A stretch of 64,000 bases of DNA from Thalassovita aquimarina (lineage in GTDB: Bacteria > Pseudomonadota > Alphaproteobacteria > Rhodobacterales > Rhodobacteraceae): assembly GCF_018219815.1 (NCBI RefSeq), contig NZ_JADMKU010000007.1, forward strand, positions 102,851-166,850, given 5' to 3'. Positions 43,801 to 50,318 of the stretch are shown here, one piece after another. Below the pieces are notes generated by a model. It was given only the letters and a program-made list of their open reading frames with translations. It was not told the DNA's origin and did no database searches. The first letter of the stretch is position 1. Each line of letters begins with the position of its first letter. Made by a program: the position numbers and the translations under genes.

Positions 43801-45591
43801 GATAGCGGCACCGCCTCGGCCACGCTGAGCGTGACGGCAGCGGATGCGCCGATCATGACCCAGCGGTTCGATCCCGACACCATTGCGCAGGGCGGCACCT
43901 CTACCCTGATCGTCACCATCGACAACACCGCCAACTTCATCAACGCCAGCAGTCTTGCTTTCGGCGGAACCTTCCCGAGCAACCTCACCATCGCCGATCC
44001 GACCGGGGCAAGTTCGTCCTGCGGCGGGGCCTTGGTCGCGACGGCGGGGGCAAACGGCTTCAGCTTCAGCGGCGGTACGGTGGCGGCGCAGGACACTTGC
44101 GAGGTCCGCCTCGATGTGACCGCGACATCGGTCGGGGCGCTGGCCAGTTCACTGTCCGCGCTGAGTTCTTCGCAAGGGGCAAGCGCGGCACCCGCGGATA
44201 CCGAAGTGACGGTGATCGTGAACACCAACGCCTATGTCACCTTCGTGCAGCAAAGCAGCGAGGACGGAACCTTCGGCTTCAGTTCGACCGAATCCGCGCT
44301 GAACTTTTCGATCGTCACCTCCGGGGGCAGCGGCGCGATCGGACCGATTGAGGTGCCGTCGGGCAGCTACACCGTGGCACAGAGCCGCCCCAGCGGGATC
44401 GGCAATGAATCGATCAGCTGTAGCGATGACGACAGCGGTGCCGATGTGACCGGCGGTCTGATCAACCTGGAACTGGACAACTTCGAATCCGTGACCTGCA
44501 CGATCTCCAGCGTGGCGTCGCTGCAGCAGACCGTGGACACCATCCACAACTTCCTGCACCGCCGTAACAACCTTCTGCTGTCGAACCAGCCGAGCCAGTC
44601 GCGCCGGCTTGCGCGGCTGAATTCCGGCGGCACGGGCGGCCAGCGACTGAACTTCGCCACCGGTGATATCATGTCGATGTCGCCGCTCGAATTCGATCTG
44701 ATGTCGATCGGGTCTGGCAATTACCGCGTGTCGACGTCGTCGCAGCGGATGCGGACCTCGCGGGTGATGGCGCTCTTGGCGCACAATCCCGACCTGGACA
44801 ACATGTATGTGCAGAACACTTCCTGGGATGTCTGGTTCGAAGGGGTCTTCAACAGGTTCGAAGGCGGCCAGGGCGCGGGCGGACATTTCGCGCTTGGTTA
44901 CTTCGGGGCCGATTACGTGCTGTCCAAGGACTTGCTGATCGGGGCCCTGATCCAGTTCGATTCGATGCGGGACGCCTCGGACCTGACCGGCAGCACCGTC
45001 GAAGGGCGTGGCTGGATGGCTGGGCCTTACGTGACCGCGCGGCTGGCGCCGAACCTGATCTTCGACGGTCGTTTCGCCCTTGGCCGCTCGACGAACGATA
45101 TCAGCCCGTTTAACACCTATACCGACACGTTCGAAACCGAACGGTTCCTGGTCGATGCCAGCCTGAGCGGTCAGTACGAGTTGCAGAACAACTGGACGAT
45201 GTCACCTAATTTCGCGGTTTCCTACATCCGTGAAAACCAACAGGCCTACGTCGACACGCTCGGCGTTTCCATTCCCGGCCAACGGGTGGCCTTGGGGCAG
45301 TTGCGGTTCGGGCCCAACTTCTCGCGCCGGGTCGTGATGCCGGGCGGCGACGTGTGGGAACCGCATTTCACCGTCGACGCGATCTACAACTTCAGCGACG
45401 GATCGGGCGCGATCCTGTCCAGCAACGCCACGACGGAAACCGACGGGCTGCGGGCGCGGATCGAGGGCGGCTTCAACTTCATCGACCGCAACGGCTTGGA
45501 ACTGCGGATGAGCGCCAATTACGACGGGATCGGTCAGTCCGATTTCGAAAGTTATGGCGCCAGCCTGCAGATGACGATCCCGTTGCAGTAA
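37870..45591 (+). CDS. Giant DUF11/DUF7933-like repeat protein with C-terminal autotransporter-type beta-barrel
   Basis: A 2573-residue protein. ATG 37870 gives a long signal peptide ending near AAAAQAQ. About 17 immunoglobulin-like domains follow. The first nine (to about residue 1100) are diverged; the last eight (1109-2116) repeat with a 127-residue period and share FxKxFxPxSIxQGxVxTLTFTIDNS, FPAGMTV and NTSGDLTSxLGNSG. Most domains carry two cysteines about 30-40 residues apart (TTCTGGT ... SCTVSVDV), probably one disulfide each. After a linker (2116-2310) comes a barrel region (WDVWFEGVFNRFEGGQ ... RMSANYDGIGQSDFESYGASLQMTIPLQ) with alternating strands and aromatic girdles, as in type Va translocators. 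It should be an outer-membrane anchored, surface-exposed stalk. The final residue is Gln, not the usual Phe/Trp. Confidence 0.85.
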   Translation: MNRFSALAARLAHTLVLIGSIVVAFVLQAAAAQAQPTWTLTFSPSTIGVNGTSVATFTITNGSGTPVTSLAFTDNLTAGLAIASTPNASTTCPVDQGGGPYASLSAPAGGSTIAFSDGALPGGSSCTVTLNITGTAAGSFTDTTGALTSSAGNSGTASATLTVDSTRLSFSKTIVPDTVSLNGTSTMTYTIENPTSTVVSSIAFNETLPSGVQIASPANAVTDCTAGTLTATAGGSSISLGGAFFTAAGSCTVTVDIQGAAAGSYTLTSSGLTSSQGTSGVASAEFTVNAPPASSVSLTKVFSGDPVAPGGTVTLGFTLYNTNAADAATNISFTDDLDAMLSGTTMVSAPSEPCGAGSSISGSGLISLSNGSLAARAWCSFDVTVQIPSGATTGTYTNTTSTVSATIDGSTVNSASGASDTLEVDASGEALQLGMSWASADAGTDTTVTFTVTNPNGSFAATNIAFSLSNTAPFPALPNYTLPPSTDTCGGAMGTTVFGGVLLQTYNYTGGTLAAGSTCTIAFNIEVPAGTASGIYPQTTGAIIATINGSSKTGDVATANLSVSPSDPNMSLTKVFDQSSAAAGSAVGLRFTLTNGSESISATDISFSDDLDTFHSGATLNSVVSDGCGGTPSGVGTGTFSYSGGSLAAISTCDIDVTVTLGAAVGTPVNTTSNLSASLDGGGVSELANTAASDTITVLSTTPLTASLEIIDDPVVAGGTATARYTINNPNSAPYDATGLFFTHPLSASLSTLQASAPLPTDPCGAGSTLSGTTTLTLSGGSIVAGGSCSFDVTLAVPGGAADGDYSLLTSSISYTIDGGGTSIDPVSDTLSIGLSGEGSSTFALSKTFDSSYVMAGASAGLTLTLENLGTEDATGITFTDDLSGFLSGTSFGTMTANDCGGALTGEGGTLLTVSGVALTAGTSCTIRIPVDFDAGASLGVATNTTSDVSGTTASGAVGGPAASDSIEVRSATVPTFTKSIVPSTTNTNSSVVISYSISNPVGGIAHTGLAFTDDVATDIPGAAATVLPGSDPCGAGSTVTGSGIIAMTAGTLAPGESCNFDVTISVPTPPSTTYTSTTSALTDAGIVLVGGASDTLTINPWPPSFSKVFAPDSMAQGDVTTLTFTVDASLSTGAVPGLSFTDNLPAGVVLAPSVNAATTCTGGTLTAAPGGSTVSYSGGLVNAASTCTISVDVTSVAVGAHLNTSGTLTSDYGDGGTASDTLTVTAAPAPSFAKAFAPASIVQGDVTTLTFTIDNSASLIAATSVEFTDNFPAGVTFESGFNMGFDASQCGDALWEAAPTYVHFTSTSIAAGAICTLYVDVTSSTIGSALNTSGDLTSSLGNSGTASATLTVTAAPAPNFAKAFAPASIAQGAVSTLTFTIDNSAALVEASSIDFTDNFPAGMTVAATPNASTTCTGGSVTAAAGAGSMSYSGGTVGAGSSCTVSVDVTSATLGPAANTSGDLTSSLGNSGTATDTLTVTAAPAPRFSKNFSPDRIFQGGETVLTFTIDNSSAFVAAGDLAFVDVFPAGMTVASTPGLSTTCTGTTIAAPAGSDRIEMTAGTVAANNSCSVQVAVTTATAGSVNNVSGDLTSTLGNSGTASATLSVRQPGAPDFTKAFAPASIAQGDVSTLTFTIDNGLAPIDASALDFTDSFPAGLSVAPTPNASTTCTGGTLTAAAGATSVSYTGGTVSALGSCTVSVDVTSVTVGDAANSTGDLTSSLGNSGSAAATLSVTAAGAPGFAKAFAPDSIVQGDVSTLTFTIDNSTALVSADNLDFSDNFPAGMTVAATPNDATTCSGGTVTATAGASSVSYSGGSVAALGSCTVSVDVTSATAGAAANTSGDLTSTLGNSGSAAATLTVTAAGAPGFTKGFAPASIAQGDVTTLTFTIDNSATLVSADNIDFSDSFPAGMTVASTPNAASTCSGGTLTATAGADTVTYTGGTVAAGASCEITVDVTSATVGDATNTSGTMTSSLGDSGTASATLSVTAADAPIMTQRFDPDTIAQGGTSTLIVTIDNTANFINASSLAFGGTFPSNLTIADPTGASSSCGGALVATAGANGFSFSGGTVAAQDTCEVRLDVTATSVGALASSLSALSSSQGASAAPADTEVTVIVNTNAYVTFVQQSSEDGTFGFSSTESALNFSIVTSGGSGAIGPIEVPSGSYTVAQSRPSGIGNESISCSDDDSGADVTGGLINLELDNFESVTCTISSVASLQQTVDTIHNFLHRRNNLLLSNQPSQSRRLARLNSGGTGGQRLNFATGDIMSMSPLEFDLMSIGSGNYRVSTSSQRMRTSRVMALLAHNPDLDNMYVQNTSWDVWFEGVFNRFEGGQGAGGHFALGYFGADYVLSKDLLIGALIQFDSMRDASDLTGSTVEGRGWMAGPYVTARLAPNLIFDGRFALGRSTNDISPFNTYTDTFETERFLVDASLSGQYELQNNWTMSPNFAVSYIRENQQAYVDTLGVSIPGQRVALGQLRFGPNFSRRVVMPGGDVWEPHFTVDAIYNFSDGSGAILSSNATTETDGLRARIEGGFNFIDRNGLELRMSANYDGIGQSDFESYGASLQMTIPLQ
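41173..44220 (+). repeat. Eight tandem 381-bp coding repeats
   Basis: The conserved Phe codon of each unit falls at 41197, 41578, 41962, 42343, 42724, 43105, 43486 and 43867: spacings of 381, 384, 381, 381, 381, 381 and 381 bases. Units 5-7 are very similar at DNA level, units 2, 4 and 8 more diverged. All are in frame inside the giant gene. Confidence 0.92.
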
Positions 45592-45615
45592 CGGCGGGTT
45601 TCAGCACCTGACGCG

Positions 45616-45647
45616 AACGGCCCCCGCCAGACCCGGCGGGGGCCGTT
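45616..45647. terminator. Terminator hairpin after the giant gene
   Basis: AACGGCCCCCGCC (45616-45628) and GGCGGGGGCCGTT (45635-45647) form a perfect 13-bp stem with a 6-base loop, then TTC. It separates the giant gene from gtrA-like transcription. Confidence 0.7.
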
Positions 45648-45715
45648 TCGCATTCGGGCCGTTCCGGGGGCGATATCTGTTTCCCGTGCCGTGAAAAGCG
45701 CATTAGTCTGCCGCC

Positions 45716-46153
45716 ATGGAAACGTCGCAGAACAGTCTGAGCCCGACGGCACTTGTCCTTCGCTATGCCGGGTTTGCCGGGCTGGCAACGCTGGCCAATC
45801 TTGCGGCGCAACGCCTGGTGCTGGCGGGAATTCCCGGACAGCCGGGTTTCGTGCTGGCCGTCATTTGCGGCACCGGCGCGGGGCTGGTGCTGAAATACCT
45901 GCTCGACAAGCGCTGGATCTTCTTCGACCAATCGGGCGGCATCCCGACCCACGCGCGCAAGTTCGCGCTTTATACCGCGATGGGGATCGTCACGACGCTG
46001 ATCTTCTGGGCTGCCGAGACCGCCGCATGGGTGATCTGGCAAACCCACGCGATGCGCGAAGCGGGGGCGGTTGCGGGGCTGACGGTCGGGTATGTGGTCA
46101 AGTACCGGCTGGACCGGCGTTATGTCTTCGGCCGCGCCGGCCGAACCGTCTAG
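45716..46153 (+). CDS. GtrA-like membrane protein
   Basis: A 145-residue protein with four membrane helices and the GtrA signatures RYAGFAGLATLANLAAQ at the start and KYLLDKRWIFF / KYRLDRRYVFG as paired cytoplasmic-loop motifs. GtrA proteins are thought to move or help move polyprenyl-phosphate-linked sugars across the inner membrane. It is tail-to-tail with the UbiA-family gene, and both use the same CTAG for their stop codons. The neighbours suggest lipid-linked sugar metabolism. Confidence 0.85.
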   Translation: METSQNSLSPTALVLRYAGFAGLATLANLAAQRLVLAGIPGQPGFVLAVICGTGAGLVLKYLLDKRWIFFDQSGGIPTHARKFALYTAMGIVTTLIFWAAETAAWVIWQTHAMREAGAVAGLTVGYVVKYRLDRRYVFGRAGRTV

Positions 46154-47409
46154 ACCGGGATCGCCAGCAAGGTCAACGCGAGCCCTACGGCGATGATCGC
46201 CAGCCCGGCCCGGTCGCGGGTAACGAAGCGCAGGGTATCGAAATCCTCGCGGCCTTGCAGGCTGAGCCACACCATCCGGACAAGCCACAGCCCGATCGGC
46301 AGCGCTACCAGAGCGAACAGGGCAGGGCGGCCGTAAAGCGTCAGCGCCGCGGCGCTGGAGGCATAGGCAAGGAAGGTCGCGACGGCCAGGGCGATCGACA
46401 GCCCCGCGACCACCGCGATCGTGGTCCTGTCCTTCTGGCCATAGCCCCGTCCCGGCAGGTGCGACCGGGTGGGAAGCCGGGACAGCCCGGTCAGCCGCTT
46501 TACGCTGGCAAGGGCGAAGAACACCGCCGCCACGAACAGCAGCAGCGTCGGCAGCACGCCGACCTCGGCCGCCGCGCCACCGGTCAGAACCCGCAACAGG
46601 AACATCACCGCCAGCGCGATGAGGTCGATCCATTTCACGTGTTTCAGCCACAGCGAATAGGTCAGTGACAGCAGCAGGTAGATGGCAAGGAAGCCCGCGA
46701 CCTCGGCGCTGACCGATCCTGCCAGCCCGAGCGACACCAGAAGCAGAGCGCTGCCGGTCCACATGGCGGTGCCGATCGGCAGGCTGCCCGCCGCCAGCGG
46801 ACGGTGGCGTTTTTCCGGGTGGCTGCGGTCGGCGGCAAGGTCCATCAGGTCGTTGAGGATGTAGAGCGATGAGGCCCCGGCGGCAAAGGCCGCGACGGCG
46901 ACCAGCACCGGCAGCACGGTTTCCAGCGACACCGCGTGGGCGGCCAGAAGCGGGAACAGCAACAGCGCGTTCTTGATCCATTGCAGCGGGCGCAGTTCGG
47001 TCAGCAGCACGGCGAACCGGCAGGGCCGGGGATCGCGTGGCATCGGGATCGGTTCGGCGCCATCGGTCACGTCGCCCGGACCCGCCACCGCATCTGCGCC
47101 GAGGCCCAGCCGCCGGGCCAACGCCAATCCCATCCCCCGGTCATCGGTCGCTAGGATCACCTGACGCCCTTGCGCCTGCGCCGCCTCGATGCTTTCGACG
47201 GCATCGGCGCGCAGCGGCAGCAGGTCCGGATCGGGGCCGGCGATCCGCCGCATGGCCTGCATCCGTCCCGGTGCGGTGAGCGCGCGCAGCGTTGCCCCGA
47301 TATCCCGTCCCAAAGCCGCCCAGAAGGTTTCGAGCCGAAGGTCACTTTGCAGCAAAGCGGTTTCCACGTCCACGACGAGGGCAGGCAGATTACCGTTCTG
47401 GACTGTCAT
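46150..47409 (-). CDS. UbiA-family prenyltransferase with degenerate N-terminal HAD domain
   Basis: A 419-residue protein. Residues about 1-125 look like a HAD phosphatase domain, but the catalytic DxDGT motif is reduced to DVETA and the usual C-terminal acidic motif is missing. Residues 130-419 form the membrane prenyltransferase with about nine helices and the key NDLMDLAADRSHPEKRHRPLAAG motif (Asp-rich, Mg-diphosphate binding), plus LRPLQWIKNALLLFPLL. This is the decaprenyl-phosphate phosphoribosyltransferase-like branch of UbiA rather than the quinone branch. It likely attaches a sugar-phosphate to a polyprenyl carrier. The gene is divergent from the epimerase gene. Confidence 0.85.
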   Translation of the reverse strand: MTVQNGNLPALVVDVETALLQSDLRLETFWAALGRDIGATLRALTAPGRMQAMRRIAGPDPDLLPLRADAVESIEAAQAQGRQVILATDDRGMGLALARRLGLGADAVAGPGDVTDGAEPIPMPRDPRPCRFAVLLTELRPLQWIKNALLLFPLLAAHAVSLETVLPVLVAVAAFAAGASSLYILNDLMDLAADRSHPEKRHRPLAAGSLPIGTAMWTGSALLLVSLGLAGSVSAEVAGFLAIYLLLSLTYSLWLKHVKWIDLIALAVMFLLRVLTGGAAAEVGVLPTLLLFVAAVFFALASVKRLTGLSRLPTRSHLPGRGYGQKDRTTIAVVAGLSIALAVATFLAYASSAAALTLYGRPALFALVALPIGLWLVRMVWLSLQGREDFDTLRFVTRDRAGLAIIAVGLALTLLAIPV

Positions 47410-47465
47410 CGGGTCTTCCTTCGTTGCCGTCGCTTTGGGCGAATGTTGACAAGTATCCCGTCTTC

Positions 47466-47479
47466 TTGACAGGGATCAA
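47466..47479. promoter_or_regulatory. Possible FNR/FixK-type box
   Basis: TTGACAGGGATCAA (47466-47479) fits TTGAy-N4-rTCAA and lies between the divergent UbiA-like and epimerase genes, centred 70 bases before the epimerase start. No convincing -10 is placed at the standard distance in either direction, so this is weaker than the box at 59452. Confidence 0.3.
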
Positions 47480-47542
47480 TAACCCTGACGGCGAATGCGA
47501 TTAGCCTTGTCCCAACTTTCGCATGAAAAGGATTTCAGCAAG

Positions 47543-48577
47543 ATGCGGTTTCTCGTCACCGGCGGCGCCGGTTTTCTGGGCATCAATCTCGTGCGGCACC
47601 TGTTGGCGCAGGGGCATCAGGTCAGAAGCTATGATATCGCACCGTTCGATTATCCGGAAGCAGATCGGATCGACGTGCTGACCGGCGATATCCGCGACCT
47701 CGACCTGCACGACAAGGCGTTCGAGGATGTCGACATGGTGGTGCATTGCGCCGCCGCCCTGCCATTGTGCACGCGCGAGGAAATCATGTCCACCGATGTC
47801 GGCGGCACCACCAAGCTGCTGCAAACCGCGCAGGCGAAAGGAACCCGGCGGTTCATCCATATCTCTTCCACCGCCGTTTATGGCGTGCCCGATCACCATC
47901 CGCTGTATGAGGACGACAAGATGATCGGCGTCGGTCCCTATGGCGAAGCGAAGGTCGAGGCCGAAAAGGTCTGTGCCAAGTTCCGTGACAACGGACTTTG
48001 CGTGCCGGTGCTGCGGCCGAAATCCTTCGTCGGGCCGGAACGGTTGGGGGTGTTCGAACTGCTTTACGACTTCGCCTATACCGGTCACGGGTTCCCGATC
48101 CTCGGCAAGGGCGATAACCTCTATCAGCTTCTCGATGTCGAGGACCTGTGCGACGCGATCAGCCTGTGCGCCGACGGCGACCGGGACGCGGTTAACGATG
48201 TCTTCAATGTTGGCGCGGCAGAATTCGGCAGTTTCCGCGATTCCTTCCAGGCGGTGCTGGACCGGGCCGGGCATGGCAAGCGGATCAAGGGTATCCCCGC
48301 CGGTCCCGCGATCCTGACCCTGCGCCTGCTGGAAAAGCTGCACCTGTCGCCGCTTTACGCCTGGATCTACGAAACCGCCGCCAAGGACAGTTTCGTCAGC
48401 ATCGACAAGATCTGCGACCGTTTGGGCTTCGTGCCGAAATATTCCAACCGCGACGCGCTGATCCGCAACTACGACTGGTACGTTGCCAACCGCGATCACA
48501 TCGCACGGCGCGCCGGTGTCACCCATCGCGTACCGTGGAAGAAAGGAGCCTTGGAACTTGTTCGGCTTTTCATGTAA
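47543..48577 (+). CDS. NAD-dependent epimerase/dehydratase (extended SDR)
   Basis: A 344-residue enzyme. ATG 47543 begins the Rossmann motif MRFLVTGGAGFLGINLVRHL. The SDR features are present: VVHCAAALP, ISSTAVYGVPD and the catalytic YGEAK (Tyr-x-x-x-Lys, about 147-151). The substrate part (LRPKSFVGPERLGVFELLYDFAYTGHGFPILGKGDNLYQLLDVEDLCDAI) is typical of enzymes acting on nucleotide sugars or related carriers. It overlaps the next gene by 20 bases, so it heads a three-gene operon with two exported proteins. Confidence 0.87.
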   Translation: MRFLVTGGAGFLGINLVRHLLAQGHQVRSYDIAPFDYPEADRIDVLTGDIRDLDLHDKAFEDVDMVVHCAAALPLCTREEIMSTDVGGTTKLLQTAQAKGTRRFIHISSTAVYGVPDHHPLYEDDKMIGVGPYGEAKVEAEKVCAKFRDNGLCVPVLRPKSFVGPERLGVFELLYDFAYTGHGFPILGKGDNLYQLLDVEDLCDAISLCADGDRDAVNDVFNVGAAEFGSFRDSFQAVLDRAGHGKRIKGIPAGPAILTLRLLEKLHLSPLYAWIYETAAKDSFVSIDKICDRLGFVPKYSNRDALIRNYDWYVANRDHIARRAGVTHRVPWKKGALELVRLFM

Positions 48578-50318
48578 ATCCGCCCGCGCCGCGCTGGTCG
48601 CGGGGATTGCCGCCATGGCAGGCAGTGCCGCCGGCCAAAGCGCCGAGGTGCTGGAAACGCAGCGCGCCGACTATGACGCGGTCAAACCGAAATCGGTGAT
48701 CGAGCTGCAGTTGTTCCGAGATACCACCGACGTGGCGCTGCTCGGCGATGAGGGCGGGCAGCTGCGCCTGATTTCTTTGAACCCGGCGGTAAATGCGTGG
48801 TTCCTGCTGCAGGTCGGCACGGCGGACAACCCTGCACAGCAGAGTTACCACATCGAAAACCCCGATCCGGCAGGGCAGCAGGTCGTACTGGTTCCCGGCG
48901 ACGACCCCGCGTTGAAACTGATCCGGGGGCCCAAGACCTTGACCTGCCGTCCCTGGGCCGGCGAACCCTCGTCATTGGCCGAGGCGCGGAAAAAGGGCAT
49001 CCCCTATGCGCCGATCTGCGACAAGCGCTTGTTCCTGCGCAACAAGGCCTCGGGCGCGCGCACCACGCTGGAGGCCACCACCGAATTCCTGCGCGATCAT
49101 GTCTGGGGCGGCGAAAGCATCCTGAACCTGGCCAAGGGGACGCTGTTCAAGGACAGCGAAATGGAAACCGCCAAGGTGGAGGGCATGGCGGCGGAGGGGC
49201 GCGAAGCGGTCGGTCCCGGTGCCGCCGCGATGCTGGAAACTCTGGGCGCGCGGCCGGTGATCGGCCACCAGATGGACGTCACGGTCTACGGCGCCGAAGG
49301 CGGCCGCATGGCCGGCGGGCTGTGGTATTCGGTACAGGGCGTGCCGGGCGTCTTCGCCAGCGTCTATCAGCCCCGTTGGGTGCCCGAGGCGATCCTGAAA
49401 GGTCCGGGCAAGGCCAACTGGCTAGACGGTACCGAATCCCGTGCGAACGGGTATTTCGTCGCCTTCGACCTGTCGCGTTTCGATCTCGGCTTTGCCGTCG
49501 GCACCGATCATCCCGGCGTCGGCTGGTCGTCGCGCCCGCCGGTATCGGTGCGCCCGCGCGGCATGCCCGGGCCGGACGGGATCAGCAACGTGGCGCCGCT
49601 GATGCGGCTTGGCATGGTCAACCCGAAGGTGGCCGAACAGGTGGTCGCCACCTTCACCGCCGGATTCAAACGCCATCACGGCGCCTTCAAGTTCGGCGAT
49701 TACCGCACGGTGGATTACGGCAAGCATTACGGCTTCATCGAAAACGGCGCCATCCTGTCCAAGCTGTGGCCCGGCCTGTCGACGCTTTATGTGCTGAACG
49801 ACGGGACCGTCGGCATGCGGACCTGGACGGAGGCCGACAACGCGCTGCTGCCGCGCATCCGCTTTGCCCGGCAGAACGGCGTTCCGATCGTGGTCACCGA
49901 CAGCGAAACCGGCCTGCCGGTGCCCGGTGACCGGGTCACCCTGTGGGGGCCCGGCAACTGGTCGGGATCGGCCGAGGCAAAACTGCGCACCCTGCGCGCG
50001 GGGGCCTGCATCAAGCACAACGAGGGCCGGCAATACCTGATCTACGGCTATTTCTCGACCGCCACGCCCTCGGCCATGGCGCGCGTCTTTCAGGCCTATG
50101 GCTGCGAATATGCTATGCTGCTGGACATGAACGCGCTGGAACACACCTATCTGGCGCTTTACGCCCGCAATCAGGAAGGGATGCATGTTCAGCATCTGGT
50201 GCCGGGCATGAAGCTGATCGAGAAAAAGGCGCGAGACGGCAACCTGATTCCGCGCTTCCTGGGCTTCGTGGACAATCGCGATTTCTTCTATCTGACACCG
50301 AAGGAGGACGGGAAATGA
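48558..50318 (+). CDS. Exported protein, unknown; possible phosphodiester-glycosidase-like fold
   Basis: A 586-residue product starting at TTG 48558, chosen because GAAAGGAG (48541-48548) gives a near-perfect ribosome binding site 9 bases away and a signal peptide follows (CKSARAALVAGIAAMAGSAAGQ). The middle has no recognised domain. The C-terminal third (FIENGAILSKLWPGLSTLYVLNDGTVGMRTW ... LIYGYFSTATPSAMARVFQAYGCEYAMLLDMNALEHTYLALY) loosely resembles NAGPA/DUF2233 phosphodiester glycosidases in strand order and in the LD-x-N position; this is a weak reading. It sits between an epimerase and an FGE-fold protein, both overlapping it, so the three probably act on one envelope substrate. Confidence 0.7.
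   Translation: MFGFSCKSARAALVAGIAAMAGSAAGQSAEVLETQRADYDAVKPKSVIELQLFRDTTDVALLGDEGGQLRLISLNPAVNAWFLLQVGTADNPAQQSYHIENPDPAGQQVVLVPGDDPALKLIRGPKTLTCRPWAGEPSSLAEARKKGIPYAPICDKRLFLRNKASGARTTLEATTEFLRDHVWGGESILNLAKGTLFKDSEMETAKVEGMAAEGREAVGPGAAAMLETLGARPVIGHQMDVTVYGAEGGRMAGGLWYSVQGVPGVFASVYQPRWVPEAILKGPGKANWLDGTESRANGYFVAFDLSRFDLGFAVGTDHPGVGWSSRPPVSVRPRGMPGPDGISNVAPLMRLGMVNPKVAEQVVATFTAGFKRHHGAFKFGDYRTVDYGKHYGFIENGAILSKLWPGLSTLYVLNDGTVGMRTWTEADNALLPRIRFARQNGVPIVVTDSETGLPVPGDRVTLWGPGNWSGSAEAKLRTLRAGACIKHNEGRQYLIYGYFSTATPSAMARVFQAYGCEYAMLLDMNALEHTYLALYARNQEGMHVQHLVPGMKLIEKKARDGNLIPRFLGFVDNRDFFYLTPKEDGK

Noticed and set aside
41173..44220. Non-coding satellite or CRISPR-like array
   Set aside because: The repeats are 381 bp, in frame, and translate to a recognised domain type; no spacer-repeat structure exists here or elsewhere in the window.
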